Shown in pieces: positions 1 to 8,946 of a stretch of 64,000 nucleotides of DNA. The DNA is from Acidimicrobiales bacterium (GTDB lineage: Bacteria > Actinomycetota > Acidimicrobiia > Acidimicrobiales > DATDAH01): assembly GCA_016794585.1 (NCBI GenBank), contig JAEUJM010000031.1:62001-126000 (forward strand), given 5' to 3'. The notes under the pieces were generated by a model that did not search any database, was not told where the DNA came from, and was given only the letters and a program-made list of their open reading frames with translations. A program made the position numbers and the translations under genes. The first letter of the stretch is position 1. Each line of letters opens with the position of its first letter.

Positions 1-1
1 G

Positions 2-355
2 TCGGCGGCGCTCGCCATGGTGGACCCCCCTGCGGCCGTCCCGGTCCTCGCCGAAGCGACCGTCGTCACCGACCGCCTGGGTGCTGTCGCGGCCAAGGCC
101 GACCAGGCCCTGATCGCCTCGTACGCCGCGCTCCGCCTCGACGAGGCGGAGCAAGCTCGGCGCCTCTACCGCCACCACCTGGCGGTCGCGCCCTTCGAGG
201 CGCCCTTCTACGCCTGGATGCGACGCGACCTCCTCGACGGGTTCGCCGCCGCCGGCTTCGGCCCGGACGACCTGACGCCCGAGGCCCTGGGCCGCCACGA
301 GCTCTTCGCCCTGCTGGTCGAGCTCCAGCAGCGCCATCCCGTCACCGGCGGCTGA
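2..355 (+). CDS. Unrecognised protein, C-terminal part
   Basis: The frame is open from base 2 to a stop at 353-355, so this is probably the 3' end of a gene that begins before the window; an internal Met at base 17 could be a start but has no clear ribosome binding site. The visible 118 residues are rich in Ala, Leu and charged residues and look mainly helical, with no membrane segment and no motif I recognise. I assign no function. The next recognisable coding remnant lies on the other strand. Confidence 0.45.
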   Translation, partial: SAALAMVDPPAAVPVLAEATVVTDRLGAVAAKADQALIASYAALRLDEAEQARRLYRHHLAVAPFEAPFYAWMRRDLLDGFAAAGFGPDDLTPEALGRHELFALLVELQQRHPVTGG

Positions 356-383
356 GCGGGCCGCCGGGCGGTCGCTTCGTCGA

Positions 384-545
384 TCAGCCCGGCAGGTCGA
401 GCAGGACGGCCACGGTCTCCCGGACCTGGGCGAGCACCACGGGGCCGACATTGCCCAAGCTGCCGGCGATGCGAGCGGGAACGACCGACCGCACGTGCTG
501 GCACTGCGCGGCCGAAGCGACGTCCAGACCGTTGCCGTGACTCAC
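384..545 (-). pseudogene. C-terminal remnant of a MazF/PemK-type toxin
   Basis: A 53-residue minus-strand frame (GTG at 545, stop at 384-386) contains the pattern AAQCQHVRSVVPARIAGSLG followed by a leucine-rich last helix ending in LLDLPG. This resembles the C-terminal helix and strand of MazF/PemK endoribonucleases (QLR-x-V-x-x-x-R-ϕ-x-x-x-ϕ-G). The N-terminal half of the fold is absent, with a TAA in frame just upstream of the GTG, and no antitoxin gene is visible, so I read it as a decayed remnant. The assignment rests on a short stretch and could be wrong. Confidence 0.5.
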
Positions 546-571
546 TGCGCCGCCGGATTACCGTCGCCGTC

Positions 572-2494
572 GTGCGCAACCCTCACGCCGGCCTGCCCTT
601 CACCGCCGAGGACGTGAGCGACGACGAGCTCGCCGCGCTCCTCGAGGACGTCTCGGTCCCCACCCTGCTGCTCTCGTGCCTGCACATGAGCGGCGACGCG
701 TCGATCCTCGACGGGCCGCTCCGTCCCCAAGGCCTGTTCCTCAACGACTACCAGGGCTACATGAGCGAGGAGGACCAGGCCGCGGCCCGGGCCTTCGCCC
801 TGGAGGTCATCAAGGGCTGGCGGGACCGAGGCTGCCCCGAGCCCGAGCCACTCGACCGGGACCTGATCCACCGGATGATGGACTGGCTGGTCTGCGAGGA
901 GGTCCCCGACGAGTACGTCGAGATGCTCCTCGAGGAGATGGAGCTCGACGGGGGCGACGCCCGTGCCGTCGAACCGCCCGATCCCGAGGCCGCCGCCGCC
1001 CTGCCGGTCGTGATCATCGGCTGCGGCATGTCGGGCCTGCTCGCCGCGATCCGCCTCCAGGAGGCCGGCTTCCCCTACGTGATCGTCGAGAAGAACGAGG
1101 GCGTCGGCGGCACCTGGTGGGAGAACCGCTACCCCGGCGCCCGGGTCGACGTCGGCAACCACTTCTACTGCTACAGCTTCGAGCCCGCCGACCACTGGAC
1201 CGAGTTCTTCGCCCAGCAGCCCGAGCTCCAGGCCTACTTCCAGCGGGTCATGGAGAAGCACGGCGTCGACCAGCACGTGCGCTGGGGCACCGAGGTCACC
1301 GGCGCCACCTGGGACGACGACGCCAACACCTGGTCGGTCGCCCTCGACTCGGGCGAGACCCTCACCGCCCGGGCGGTCATCAGCGCCGTCGGCCAGCTGA
1401 ACCGACCCTTCCTCCCCGACGTCCCCGGCACCTTCGACGGGCCCTCGTTCCACACCGCCCGCTGGGACGACTCGATCGACCTGACCGGCAAGAGGGTGGT
1501 CGTGATCGGCGCCGGCGCCACCGGGTTCCAGCTCGTGCCCGCCATCGCCGACCGGGTCGGCCACCTCACCGTCATCCAACGCACCGCCCAGTGGATGTTC
1601 CCCAACCCGAACTACCACGAGCCCGCCGGCCCCGGCGTGCAGTGGGCCGTGCGTCACCTGCCCTTCTACGGGCGCTGGTTCCGCTTCCTCATCTTCTGGC
1701 CGGGCTGCGACAAGGGCCTGCTCACCGCCCAGGTCGACCCGACCTGGGAACACCAGGAGACCGCCGTCAGCGAGATCAACGACCTCACCAGGGTCATGTT
1801 CACCGACTGGATCACCAGCCAGCTCGAGGATCGCCCCGACCTCGTCGAGAAGTGCGTGCCGGACTACCCGCCCACGGGCAAGCGGACGCTCCAGGACAAC
1901 GGCAGCTGGCTGAAGGCCCTGTGCAAGCCGAACGTCGAGCTCGTGCGCGCCGGCGTCGACCACCTCGAGGCCGACGGCGTGGTCGACAGCGACGGGGTCA
2001 AGCACGTCGCCGACGTCATCGTCTGGGCCACCGGCTTCCGGGCCAACGACATGCTCCTGCCGATGCACATCGTGGGCCGCGGCGGCGCCGACCTCCGCGA
2101 GCGGTGGGGCATCCGCCCCCGGGCCTACCTCGGCATGACCGTGCCCGACTTCCCCAACTTCTTCATGCTCTACGGGCCCGGCACCAACCTGGCCAGCGGC
2201 GGCAGCTTGATCTTCCACTCCGAGTGCGAGGTCCGCTACATCGTCCAGTGCCTCGAGGCCCTCGCCGACCAGGGGCTCGCCGCCATGGAGCCCCGACCCG
2301 ACAAGTACGACGAGTGGTACGAGCGCTGCCAGGCCGAGCTGAAGATGACGGTGTGGGCGTCACCGCACATCGAACACAACTTCTACAAGAACGCGGAGGG
2401 CGAGGTGCACGTCCTCAGCCCCTGGCGCCTCGTCGACTTCTGGCGCTGGACCCGAGAACCCGACCTCGACGACTTCCTCTTCACCGAAGCCTGA
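572..2494 (+). CDS. Type I Baeyer-Villiger flavin monooxygenase (4-hydroxyacetophenone monooxygenase-like)
   Basis: 640 residues. An N-terminal extension of about 145 residues precedes the FAD Rossmann motif (VIIGCGMSGLLAA, near residue 148). The family signature FxGxxxHxxxW is visible as FDGPSFHTARW near residue 288, and a second, NADP-binding, dinucleotide motif (VVIGAGATG) follows near residue 310. The extension and total length match the 4-hydroxyacetophenone monooxygenase branch rather than cyclohexanone monooxygenase (about 540 residues). The enzyme should insert oxygen next to a ketone using NADPH and O2; the substrate cannot be read from sequence. Start is GTG at 572. A diverged copy of its 3' end follows directly downstream. 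Confidence 0.9.
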   Translation: MRNPHAGLPFTAEDVSDDELAALLEDVSVPTLLLSCLHMSGDASILDGPLRPQGLFLNDYQGYMSEEDQAAARAFALEVIKGWRDRGCPEPEPLDRDLIHRMMDWLVCEEVPDEYVEMLLEEMELDGGDARAVEPPDPEAAAALPVVIIGCGMSGLLAAIRLQEAGFPYVIVEKNEGVGGTWWENRYPGARVDVGNHFYCYSFEPADHWTEFFAQQPELQAYFQRVMEKHGVDQHVRWGTEVTGATWDDDANTWSVALDSGETLTARAVISAVGQLNRPFLPDVPGTFDGPSFHTARWDDSIDLTGKRVVVIGAGATGFQLVPAIADRVGHLTVIQRTAQWMFPNPNYHEPAGPGVQWAVRHLPFYGRWFRFLIFWPGCDKGLLTAQVDPTWEHQETAVSEINDLTRVMFTDWITSQLEDRPDLVEKCVPDYPPTGKRTLQDNGSWLKALCKPNVELVRAGVDHLEADGVVDSDGVKHVADVIVWATGFRANDMLLPMHIVGRGGADLRERWGIRPRAYLGMTVPDFPNFFMLYGPGTNLASGGSLIFHSECEVRYIVQCLEALADQGLAAMEPRPDKYDEWYERCQAELKMTVWASPHIEHNFYKNAEGEVHVLSPWRLVDFWRWTREPDLDDFLFTEA

Positions 2495-2661
2495 ACACCG
2501 GCGACGCCGCCCCACATCGAAGCCCACCCTCGCTACAAGAACGCTGAGGGGGACGTGCACGTCCTCAGCCCCTGGCGACTCGTCGACTTCTGGCGCTGGA
2601 CCCGAGAACCCGACCTCGACGACTTCCTCTTCACCGAAGCCTGAACACCGGCGACGCCGCC
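2366..2661 (+). repeat. Tandem duplication of the monooxygenase 3' end
   Basis: Two copies of about 147 bases lie side by side: 2366-2511 (inside the gene and just past its stop) and 2513-2661. From 2383 onward they align at a constant offset of 150 bases, including the stop codon and the following ACACCGGCGACGCCGCC. The copies differ at several bases (for example GCG/GCT, GGCGAG/GGGGAC) and at a small indel near 2375-2383, so the duplication is not very recent. Confidence 0.9.
2534..2644 (+). pseudogene. Orphan C-terminal fragment of a second monooxygenase copy
   Basis: This stretch encodes YKNAEGDVHVLSPWRLVDFW onward to the same C-terminus and TGA as the gene upstream, with one conservative change (Glu to Asp). 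It has no start and no upstream domain. The simplest reading is that two tandem paralogues once stood here and a recombination deletion removed all but the tail of one; a simple local duplication that later diverged is the alternative. Confidence 0.75.
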
Positions 2662-2701
2662 GTGCTAGGAAACGGCGCTGCGTTGCACGAGGGGAGCGGC
2701 G

Positions 2702-4387
2702 GTGGGCACGAGGCACGGGTCGGGTGGCGAACGCTCGCCCCGTCGCGCCAACGGCGCGCTCGTCCGCCTCGTCACGGCACACCTGCTGGTCGTCATCACC
2801 GAGTGGGCGTCGGTCATCGCGGTGCTCGTCTACGCCTTCGAGCGGTCGGGGGCCGGCGCCACCGGTCTCGCCTCCCTCGCCCTCCTGGCACCGCAGGTCG
2901 TCGGCGCACCACTGGCCGCCGCGCTCGCGGGACTCCTCCCACCCCGCCGCCTGCGGGCAGCCGGCCTCGCCGTGCAGGTCGCCGGGTTCGCCGCCGCGGC
3001 CTGGCTCGCGTCGGTGGACGCGCCGGTCGGTGCGGTGGTGGCGGCGACGGTCGTGTCGCTGGTCGCGCTGGGCACCCTCCGGCCGACCGGCGCCGTCCTC
3101 CTCCCCGCCGCCGTTCGCACCACCGCCGAGCTGACCCGAGGCAACTTGTGGATGTCCCAGGCCGAGGGGATCAGCGCGCTCGCCGGGCCCCTGGTGGCCG
3201 CCGGCCTGCTCGCGCTGGGCGGTCCGTCGGGTGCACTCGCCGGGTGCACGGCGCTGGTGGCCATCGCCCTCGCCCTGAGCCTCGCCGGGGGTCGCGGAGG
3301 AGGGCCCTCGACGACCTTCCACGAGGCGTCGTGGCGACCCGGCCCCGTGCTCGCGGGCGCCATGGAGACCCTGCGGACCCGGCCTCGGACCATCGCCATC
3401 CTCGCCGTGGTGGCCGCCCGAAGTGCCGTCGTCGGCTTCCTCGACGTCGCTCTGGTGGTGCTCGCCTTCGACGAGCTCGGGCTCGGTGCCAGCGCCCCTG
3501 GTCTCCTCGGTGCGCTCGTCGGCACCGGTGCGCTCGTCAGCGCGGGGGTCGCCGCGCTGCTCGTGCGCCGCGGCCGACTGGCGCCGTGGCTGGCGATCGG
3601 ACTCGCCCTGTCCGCCACCCTGTGCCTCCTGCTGGCGATGGCCACCACGCTGCCGGTCGCCATCGCCGTCCTGCCGGTGCTCGGGCTCCTCGCGGCCCTG
3701 CTCTACGGCTTGGGCACCATCCTGCTCCAGCGCTCCGCCGACCCTCGCGTCCTGGGCTCACTCTTCGCGCTGGTCGAGCTCGTCGGCGGCGCCGGCCTCC
3801 TGGCCGGCAGCGGGACCGCACAGGTGCTCATCGCCATCGACGGGGTGACCCTCGCCCTCGTCGGGCTCGCCGTCGTGCTCCTGGTGGTGCTCGTCCTCGT
3901 GGGTCGACCCGTGTGGCGCGCCGACGCTGACGCCGACGTCCCCGTGGTCGAGATGACCGTGCTCCACGAGCTCACGATGTTCGCAACCCTGCCACCCCTC
4001 GAGCTCGAGTCGGTCGCCCGGGTGGCCGAGCCGGTCACCGTGGCGAAGGGCGAGGTCGTCATCCACCAGGGCGAGATCGGCGACCGCTTCTACGCCGTCG
4101 TCGACGGTTCCTTCGACATCACCATGGACGGCGACCACATCCGGGTGGCCCGCCGGGGCAGCTGCTTCGGCGAGGTGGCCCTCCTCGCCTCGGTGCCACG
4201 CACCGCCACCGTGACCGCCCTGGAGCACGGGCGACTGCTCGCCATCGACCGGACCCCGTTCCTGGTGGCCGTCACCGGTCGGGACGCCGCGCTGGCCGCG
4301 GCGTGGTCGTTGGTGCAGGAGATGCCGGTGGCCTCCCGGTTGCCCGGCGACCCGGTCATCACCGCCGACGGCGACGAGAGGGACTGA
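2702..4387 (+). CDS. MFS-type membrane transporter fused to a cyclic-nucleotide-binding domain
   Basis: 561 residues; start GTG 2702, preceded by GAGGGGAG at a normal distance. Residues ~20-400 form a run of hydrophobic helices typical of a major facilitator permease. Residues ~425-540 form a cNMP-binding fold: MFATLPPLELESVARVAEP, then a phosphate-binding cassette FGEVALLASVPRTATV near residue 490 with the conserved Glu and Arg both present. The Thr after that Arg is the residue that favours cGMP in eukaryotic PKG; whether that holds here is unknown. A transporter gated by a cyclic nucleotide is the natural inference. The gene is convergent with a class III cyclase gene 32 bases away. Confidence 0.85.
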   Translation: MGTRHGSGGERSPRRANGALVRLVTAHLLVVITEWASVIAVLVYAFERSGAGATGLASLALLAPQVVGAPLAAALAGLLPPRRLRAAGLAVQVAGFAAAAWLASVDAPVGAVVAATVVSLVALGTLRPTGAVLLPAAVRTTAELTRGNLWMSQAEGISALAGPLVAAGLLALGGPSGALAGCTALVAIALALSLAGGRGGGPSTTFHEASWRPGPVLAGAMETLRTRPRTIAILAVVAARSAVVGFLDVALVVLAFDELGLGASAPGLLGALVGTGALVSAGVAALLVRRGRLAPWLAIGLALSATLCLLLAMATTLPVAIAVLPVLGLLAALLYGLGTILLQRSADPRVLGSLFALVELVGGAGLLAGSGTAQVLIAIDGVTLALVGLAVVLLVVLVLVGRPVWRADADADVPVVEMTVLHELTMFATLPPLELESVARVAEPVTVAKGEVVIHQGEIGDRFYAVVDGSFDITMDGDHIRVARRGSCFGEVALLASVPRTATVTALEHGRLLAIDRTPFLVAVTGRDAALAAAWSLVQEMPVASRLPGDPVITADGDERD

Positions 4388-4419
4388 GCCGGCGCCCGGT
4401 CAACGCCGCAGCCATGGCA

Positions 4420-7400
4420 TCACCCGCCGCCGGCGAGCGCGGCGAGCAGCGCGGCCTCGCCCTCGAAACCGTGGGCACGTGCGTCGGCCCCCGCTTCGAG
4501 GATCAGGCCGCCGGCCTCGGCGCGCTGCCCATCGGCCAGGAGCGCGGCCGCCAGGAGGCGCCTCGCTCGCACCGACTCGAAGGGCGCACCCATGTTGTGC
4601 GCCCGGGCCGCCGCCTCGCGCAGGAGGTCGACCGCCTCGTCGACCCGACCCCGTGCCAGCGCCAGCTGCCCCAGGTTCGTGGCCACCAGCCCGTAGCAGA
4701 GCGAGCCCGAGGCGGTGATCCCGAGCCGATCGCGGAACGGCGACAGCTCGTCGATGCACCGCTGCTGCCAGACCTCGTCACCCACGCCAACGGCCAGCTC
4801 GGCGACGATCTGCACGGTGGTCAGCCAGAAGTAGTCGAGCGGAGGTGAGTCGAGCGCCTCGAGCACCCCCGCCGCCTCTTCGATGTCGCCGGTCGCGACC
4901 AGCGCCAGACCCAACGGCGCCGCCCAGTTGGTCCCGACCCGGGAACGGGTCTCGATCATCGTCCGCAACGTCGGGACCAGGGCCCCGAACGTGCCCTGTT
5001 GGAGGGCGAGCATCCCGGTCTGGATGGCCCACGTCCCCGCGGTGTCGGCGTGGGTGGCCTCGTAACGGCTCACCAGGTCGTCGACCTTCCCCTGGACCTC
5101 CGCGCCGCAGGCGGTGATCTCGAGGGAAAGGAGGAGGCGCTCGACGAGGAACGCGAAGTAGGGGTTCTGGCTGGCGGTGACCACCTCGCCGAGGCCTTCG
5201 AGGAGATCCCGGGCCTTGGCCAGCCACCCACGCTCGGTCGCCCCGATCGCGGCGAAGAAGGCCCCGAAGAACTCCAACTCGACGCTGCCCGACGCCCGCG
5301 CCATCCGACCGACCTCGACCGCGATCTCCTGGCGGCGCTCGAACGTGGTCGGGTCCCACAGCGCGAGGTGCTCGGCCACGAGGACCGATCCGATCAGCTC
5401 CGGGTCACCGATGCGACGGGCCCGTTCATCGGCCTCCGCGAGCAACGCCACCCGTCGCGGTCGGTCCGGGTCGAAGCTGAGGTGGGAGGCGAGGGTCGCG
5501 AGCACGAGGACCCGGCGCCGGTCGTCGGCCGGGAGCAGACCGAGGGCGTCCTCGCACAGCTCGACCAGCTCGGCGGGCACCTCGCCGGCGATGTGGAAGA
5601 AGGTCCCCGGCCACACGCTGGCGATGGCCGCCTCGGCCACGATGTCGACGTCGCCGAGGCGGCGACCGAGCCGGGCGGCCTGCTCGACGTCGGCGAGGTA
5701 CCCCGACTCGGCCAGTGCCCGGCGGGCCAGGCCGCGGCCGAGCAGCGCGCGGGCGAGGGCGGCCGCGTCCTGCGCCGGGGCCGAGCCGTGGGCCTCGACG
5801 AGGTACTGGTAGCGGTCCCGCGCCGATTCGTAGGCCAGGGCCTCGAGGTCCCGACGCGCCGCCCGCTCGAGGCTCTCGTCGGCACGGTCCGCCACCCCGG
5901 CCTCCCGCCAGTGGTGCGCCAGCTCGTCGTGATCCTGGCGACCGAGGTGGACGATGGCCTCGGCCACCCGACGGTGGGTGAGGGCCCGCCGGCTGGCGCT
6001 GAGCGAGTCGAACAGCGTCGCCCGCACGATGGCGTGGGCGAAGGCGAACCGGGCGATCCCCACCTCCCGCAGCAGGTCGAGACGGGCGACCTCCTCGCTC
6101 ACCTCGAGCACCTCGTGCTCGGGGCGGCCGGTCACCTCGGCGAGGAGCGTCAGATCGAACGACATGCCGATCACGGCGGCGATCTCCAGGAGCTCCGACG
6201 CCGCCGCGGGGAGGCGCGCCAGGCGTTGCACCACCACCGCCCGGACCGAGTCGGGGATGGGGAGGTCGGCGGCGGCACCCTCCTCGACCAGCCGTTCGAG
6301 CTCGCCGGTCGCCGAGAAGTGCTCCAGGAGCTCACAGGTGAAGAAGGGGCTGCCCCCGCTCTCCTCCAACAACCGTGCGGCGAGGGCAACCACATGAGGT
6401 GTGGGGGCGAAGGGCACGCGCGCCGCCACCAGGTCGCTGATGTCGGCCCGGTGCAGGGGGGTCAGCGACACGGTGGTGGCGCTCGGGTGGGTGCGGAGCT
6501 CGGCGAGGAGCTCGGCGAGCGGGTGGTCGGGAGCTACCTCGTCCGGGCGCACGGTGGCCAGGACCAGGAGCGCATCGTGTCGGGTCCGCCCGAGGAGGTG
6601 ACGCAGGAGCTGGATCGAGGGCTGGTCCGCCCACTGGAGGTCGTCGACGACCAGCACCACCGGCTGCGCACGAGCCAGTCGATCGACGAGGTCGGCCACC
6701 GCCTCGAACAGCTCGAAGCGGGCGGACGGGGCGGCGTCATCGAGGCCGGCGGGCCGGCGCGACGGGAACAACCGCCCCAACGGCCCGGCGCCGTCGGCGA
6801 CCGCACCCGCCAACTCCTCGTCCACTGACGCCGCCTCGCCGAACGCCGCCGCGAAGGGGTGGTAGGGCAACGCCAGGTCGCTGTCGCAGCCGCCGGCGAG
6901 GACCAGCGCCCCGTCGCCGTGGGCCCGATCGGCGACCTGGGCGACGAGGCGCGACTTCCCCAGCCCCGGTGATCCGGCCACCACCACCGTGGCCGCCGCC
7001 CCCGAGCGGCACTCCTGCCAGCGGGTCATGGCCCGGGCGAGCTCGTCGGACCGACCGACGAGCGGGAACCGCCGGTCGACGGTGACCGCCGGCGGGAGGG
7101 GCCGTAGGGCGGCAGGCAGCACGTCGACCACCCGAACGACCGTCACCGGCTCGTCCAATCCCTTCAGGACGAACGAGCCCACGTCTTCGAACTGCGCGTC
7201 GGTGCGTCGCTGGCCGAGGCGTTGCACGAGGGCGGTGGCGAGGATCTCCCCTGGTGCGGCCATCGGCTCGAGTCGAGCCGCCTCGATGGCGGCGATGCCG
7301 TGGGCCTCGTTGCCCTCGATGACCACCTCGCCCACACTGACGCCGATGCGGATCTGGAAGGGGCTCACCGCTCCCGGTCGCTCGCCGTAGGCCGCCACCC

Positions 7401-7644
7401 CCCGCTGCATCTCGATGGCGGCGGCGAGCGCCGCCGAGGCCGTGGCGAAGTCGGCCTTGACCCCGTCGCCGGTCCACCGCAGGACCCGTCCTCCGTGGGC
7501 GGCGACCGCCGAGCCGACGAGTGCGTTGTGGTCGCGGCGCAGGGCGTCGGCGCGGTCGTCTCCCAGTCGCTGGCGGAGCCCGGTCGAGTCGACCACGTCG
7601 CTGAACAGGACCCCGCGCAGGGCGGCGTGGCGGCCCTCGTCCAT
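4420..7644 (-). CDS. Class III nucleotidyl cyclase - AAA ATPase - TPR multidomain protein
   Basis: 1074 residues. Residues ~10-180 form a cyclase homology domain with both metal-binding aspartate sites (LFSDVVDST and TGDGVKADF). Residues ~190-450 form a STAND/AAA-type ATPase with Walker A AGSPGLGKSR near residue 225 and Walker B VVLVVDDLQWAD near 326. The remainder is alpha-helical, TPR-like repeats. This architecture is common in actinobacteria as a cyclase controlled by a signalling ATPase. At the usual purine-specifying lysine position there is an Arg (LRWTGDG), so substrate choice (ATP or GTP) is uncertain. Convergent with the MFS-cNMP gene, so an enzyme and a possible effector of the same nucleotide are neighbours. 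Confidence 0.85.
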   Translation of the reverse strand: MDEGRHAALRGVLFSDVVDSTGLRQRLGDDRADALRRDHNALVGSAVAAHGGRVLRWTGDGVKADFATASAALAAAIEMQRGVAAYGERPGAVSPFQIRIGVSVGEVVIEGNEAHGIAAIEAARLEPMAAPGEILATALVQRLGQRRTDAQFEDVGSFVLKGLDEPVTVVRVVDVLPAALRPLPPAVTVDRRFPLVGRSDELARAMTRWQECRSGAAATVVVAGSPGLGKSRLVAQVADRAHGDGALVLAGGCDSDLALPYHPFAAAFGEAASVDEELAGAVADGAGPLGRLFPSRRPAGLDDAAPSARFELFEAVADLVDRLARAQPVVLVVDDLQWADQPSIQLLRHLLGRTRHDALLVLATVRPDEVAPDHPLAELLAELRTHPSATTVSLTPLHRADISDLVAARVPFAPTPHVVALAARLLEESGGSPFFTCELLEHFSATGELERLVEEGAAADLPIPDSVRAVVVQRLARLPAAASELLEIAAVIGMSFDLTLLAEVTGRPEHEVLEVSEEVARLDLLREVGIARFAFAHAIVRATLFDSLSASRRALTHRRVAEAIVHLGRQDHDELAHHWREAGVADRADESLERAARRDLEALAYESARDRYQYLVEAHGSAPAQDAAALARALLGRGLARRALAESGYLADVEQAARLGRRLGDVDIVAEAAIASVWPGTFFHIAGEVPAELVELCEDALGLLPADDRRRVLVLATLASHLSFDPDRPRRVALLAEADERARRIGDPELIGSVLVAEHLALWDPTTFERRQEIAVEVGRMARASGSVELEFFGAFFAAIGATERGWLAKARDLLEGLGEVVTASQNPYFAFLVERLLLSLEITACGAEVQGKVDDLVSRYEATHADTAGTWAIQTGMLALQQGTFGALVPTLRTMIETRSRVGTNWAAPLGLALVATGDIEEAAGVLEALDSPPLDYFWLTTVQIVAELAVGVGDEVWQQRCIDELSPFRDRLGITASGSLCYGLVATNLGQLALARGRVDEAVDLLREAAARAHNMGAPFESVRARRLLAAALLADGQRAEAGGLILEAGADARAHGFEGEAALLAALAGGG

Positions 7645-7732
7645 CGGGCGACGCTACCGCCTCCTCTGCTTCCGCTCCGGTGAAGTCTTGCGGGGCACCC
7701 GGCCGGGGTCACGACCCCTCGGCCGAGCGAGG

Positions 7733-7738
7733 CAGACT
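7733..7738 (+). promoter_or_regulatory. Candidate -10 element (CAGACT), leaderless
   Basis: CAGACT (matching the loose -10 form nAnnnT) ends six bases before the ATG at 7745, so a transcript would begin at or next to the start codon. No Shine-Dalgarno sequence is visible. The same CAGACT/GAGACT arrangement recurs before 10409 and 39467. Confidence 0.35.
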
Positions 7739-7744
7739 GCGGCG

Positions 7745-8923
7745 ATGGCCGCACCTGAGACCCCCGTCGGCGGCACGGTCGCCCCGGGCTTCGAGCCGGT
7801 CCGCGACGCGTTCACCACCAACTTCGCCGAGCGGGGCGAGGTGGGTGCCGCCGTCTGCGTGCGGGTCCGGGGCGAGGTGGTGGTCGACCTCTGGGGCGGG
7901 TGGGCCGACGAGGCCCGCACCCGGCCGTGGCGCAACGACACCCTCGTCAACGTCTACTCCGTGGGCAAGGCCGTCGCCGCCGCCCTGGTCCTGCGGCTCG
8001 TCGACGAGGGCCGCCTCGCCCTCGACCAGCCCGTGGCCGACGTCTGGCCCGAGTTCGCCGCCGGCGGGAAGGCCGGCGCCACCGTCGCCCACGCCTTGTC
8101 CCACCAGGCCGGGGTCCCGGCGATCCGCGAGCCGCTGACCAACGCGGACCTGTGGGACTGGGACCGCATGACCGCGGCGCTCGCCGCCACCGAGGCCTGG
8201 TACGAGCCGGGGAGCCGGCTGATCTACCACACCAACACCTACGGCCACCTCGTGGGTGGGCTCGTCCACCGGGTCACGGGGGAGCGGCCCGGCGAGCACC
8301 TCCGGTCGGTGGTCGACGCCCGGGGCCACGACCGCCCCGTCGACTACTGGATCGGCGTGCCCGACACCGACCTCGACCGGTGCGCCGACGTCGTGTGGGC
8401 GCCCCGCGGGTCCGGAGGTGAGGGTCTCGCGGCCGAGGTCGACCCCGACACGCTCGACGATGACGCCCGGCTCCTCTGGCTCGCCTACTTCAACCCGCCG
8501 GGCTACTCGTCAGTGGGCGTGGTGAACACCCGCAAGTGGCGTCAGACCCAGGTGCCGTCGACCAACTCCCACGCGTCGGCGCGCGGGGTGTGCGATCTCT
8601 ACGCCGCGATCCTCGGCGACCTCGGCTCGGAACCGCTCGTCTCCCCGGCCTTGCTGGCCGACGCCACCCGTCCGTGGGTCTCGGGGGAGTGCCCCGTGCT
8701 CGGGGAGGTGGGCACCTTCGGGCTCGGCTTCATCCCGACCAACCCGCGCCGCTCGTTCTTCTCGAACCCCCGCAGCTTCGGCCACTTCGGCACCGGCGGC
8801 GCGGTCGGGTGCGCCGACCCCGACGCCGGCGTGGCCTTCGGGTACGTGATGAACCACGTCATCCCCCGCTGGCAGAGCAGTCGCAACCGCGCCCTCCTCG
8901 ACACGACGTTCGCCTGCCTCTGA
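7745..8923 (+). CDS. Beta-lactamase-fold serine hydrolase (EstB/class C-like)
   Basis: 392 residues from ATG 7745; an upstream extension is in frame but antisense to the cyclase gene and not credible. The serine beta-lactamase/esterase motifs are visible: SxxK as SVGK (in NVYSVGKAV), the YxN element as YHTNTYG, and in place of KTG the GHFGTGGA that is usual in the esterase-like members of PF00144. No signal peptide, so cytoplasmic and more likely an esterase or amidase than a drug-resistance enzyme. It runs divergently from the cyclase gene with about 100 bases between. Confidence 0.85.
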   Translation: MAAPETPVGGTVAPGFEPVRDAFTTNFAERGEVGAAVCVRVRGEVVVDLWGGWADEARTRPWRNDTLVNVYSVGKAVAAALVLRLVDEGRLALDQPVADVWPEFAAGGKAGATVAHALSHQAGVPAIREPLTNADLWDWDRMTAALAATEAWYEPGSRLIYHTNTYGHLVGGLVHRVTGERPGEHLRSVVDARGHDRPVDYWIGVPDTDLDRCADVVWAPRGSGGEGLAAEVDPDTLDDDARLLWLAYFNPPGYSSVGVVNTRKWRQTQVPSTNSHASARGVCDLYAAILGDLGSEPLVSPALLADATRPWVSGECPVLGEVGTFGLGFIPTNPRRSFFSNPRSFGHFGTGGAVGCADPDAGVAFGYVMNHVIPRWQSSRNRALLDTTFACL

Positions 8924-8946
8924 CCCCGCCGGGGCGGGACCGCCGG

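Noticed and set aside
542-2218. Long minus-strand reading frame opposite the monooxygenase
   Set aside because: Val/Gly/Ala/Asp-rich low-complexity translation, the usual antisense artefact of GC-rich genes; the plus strand shows complete family motifs.
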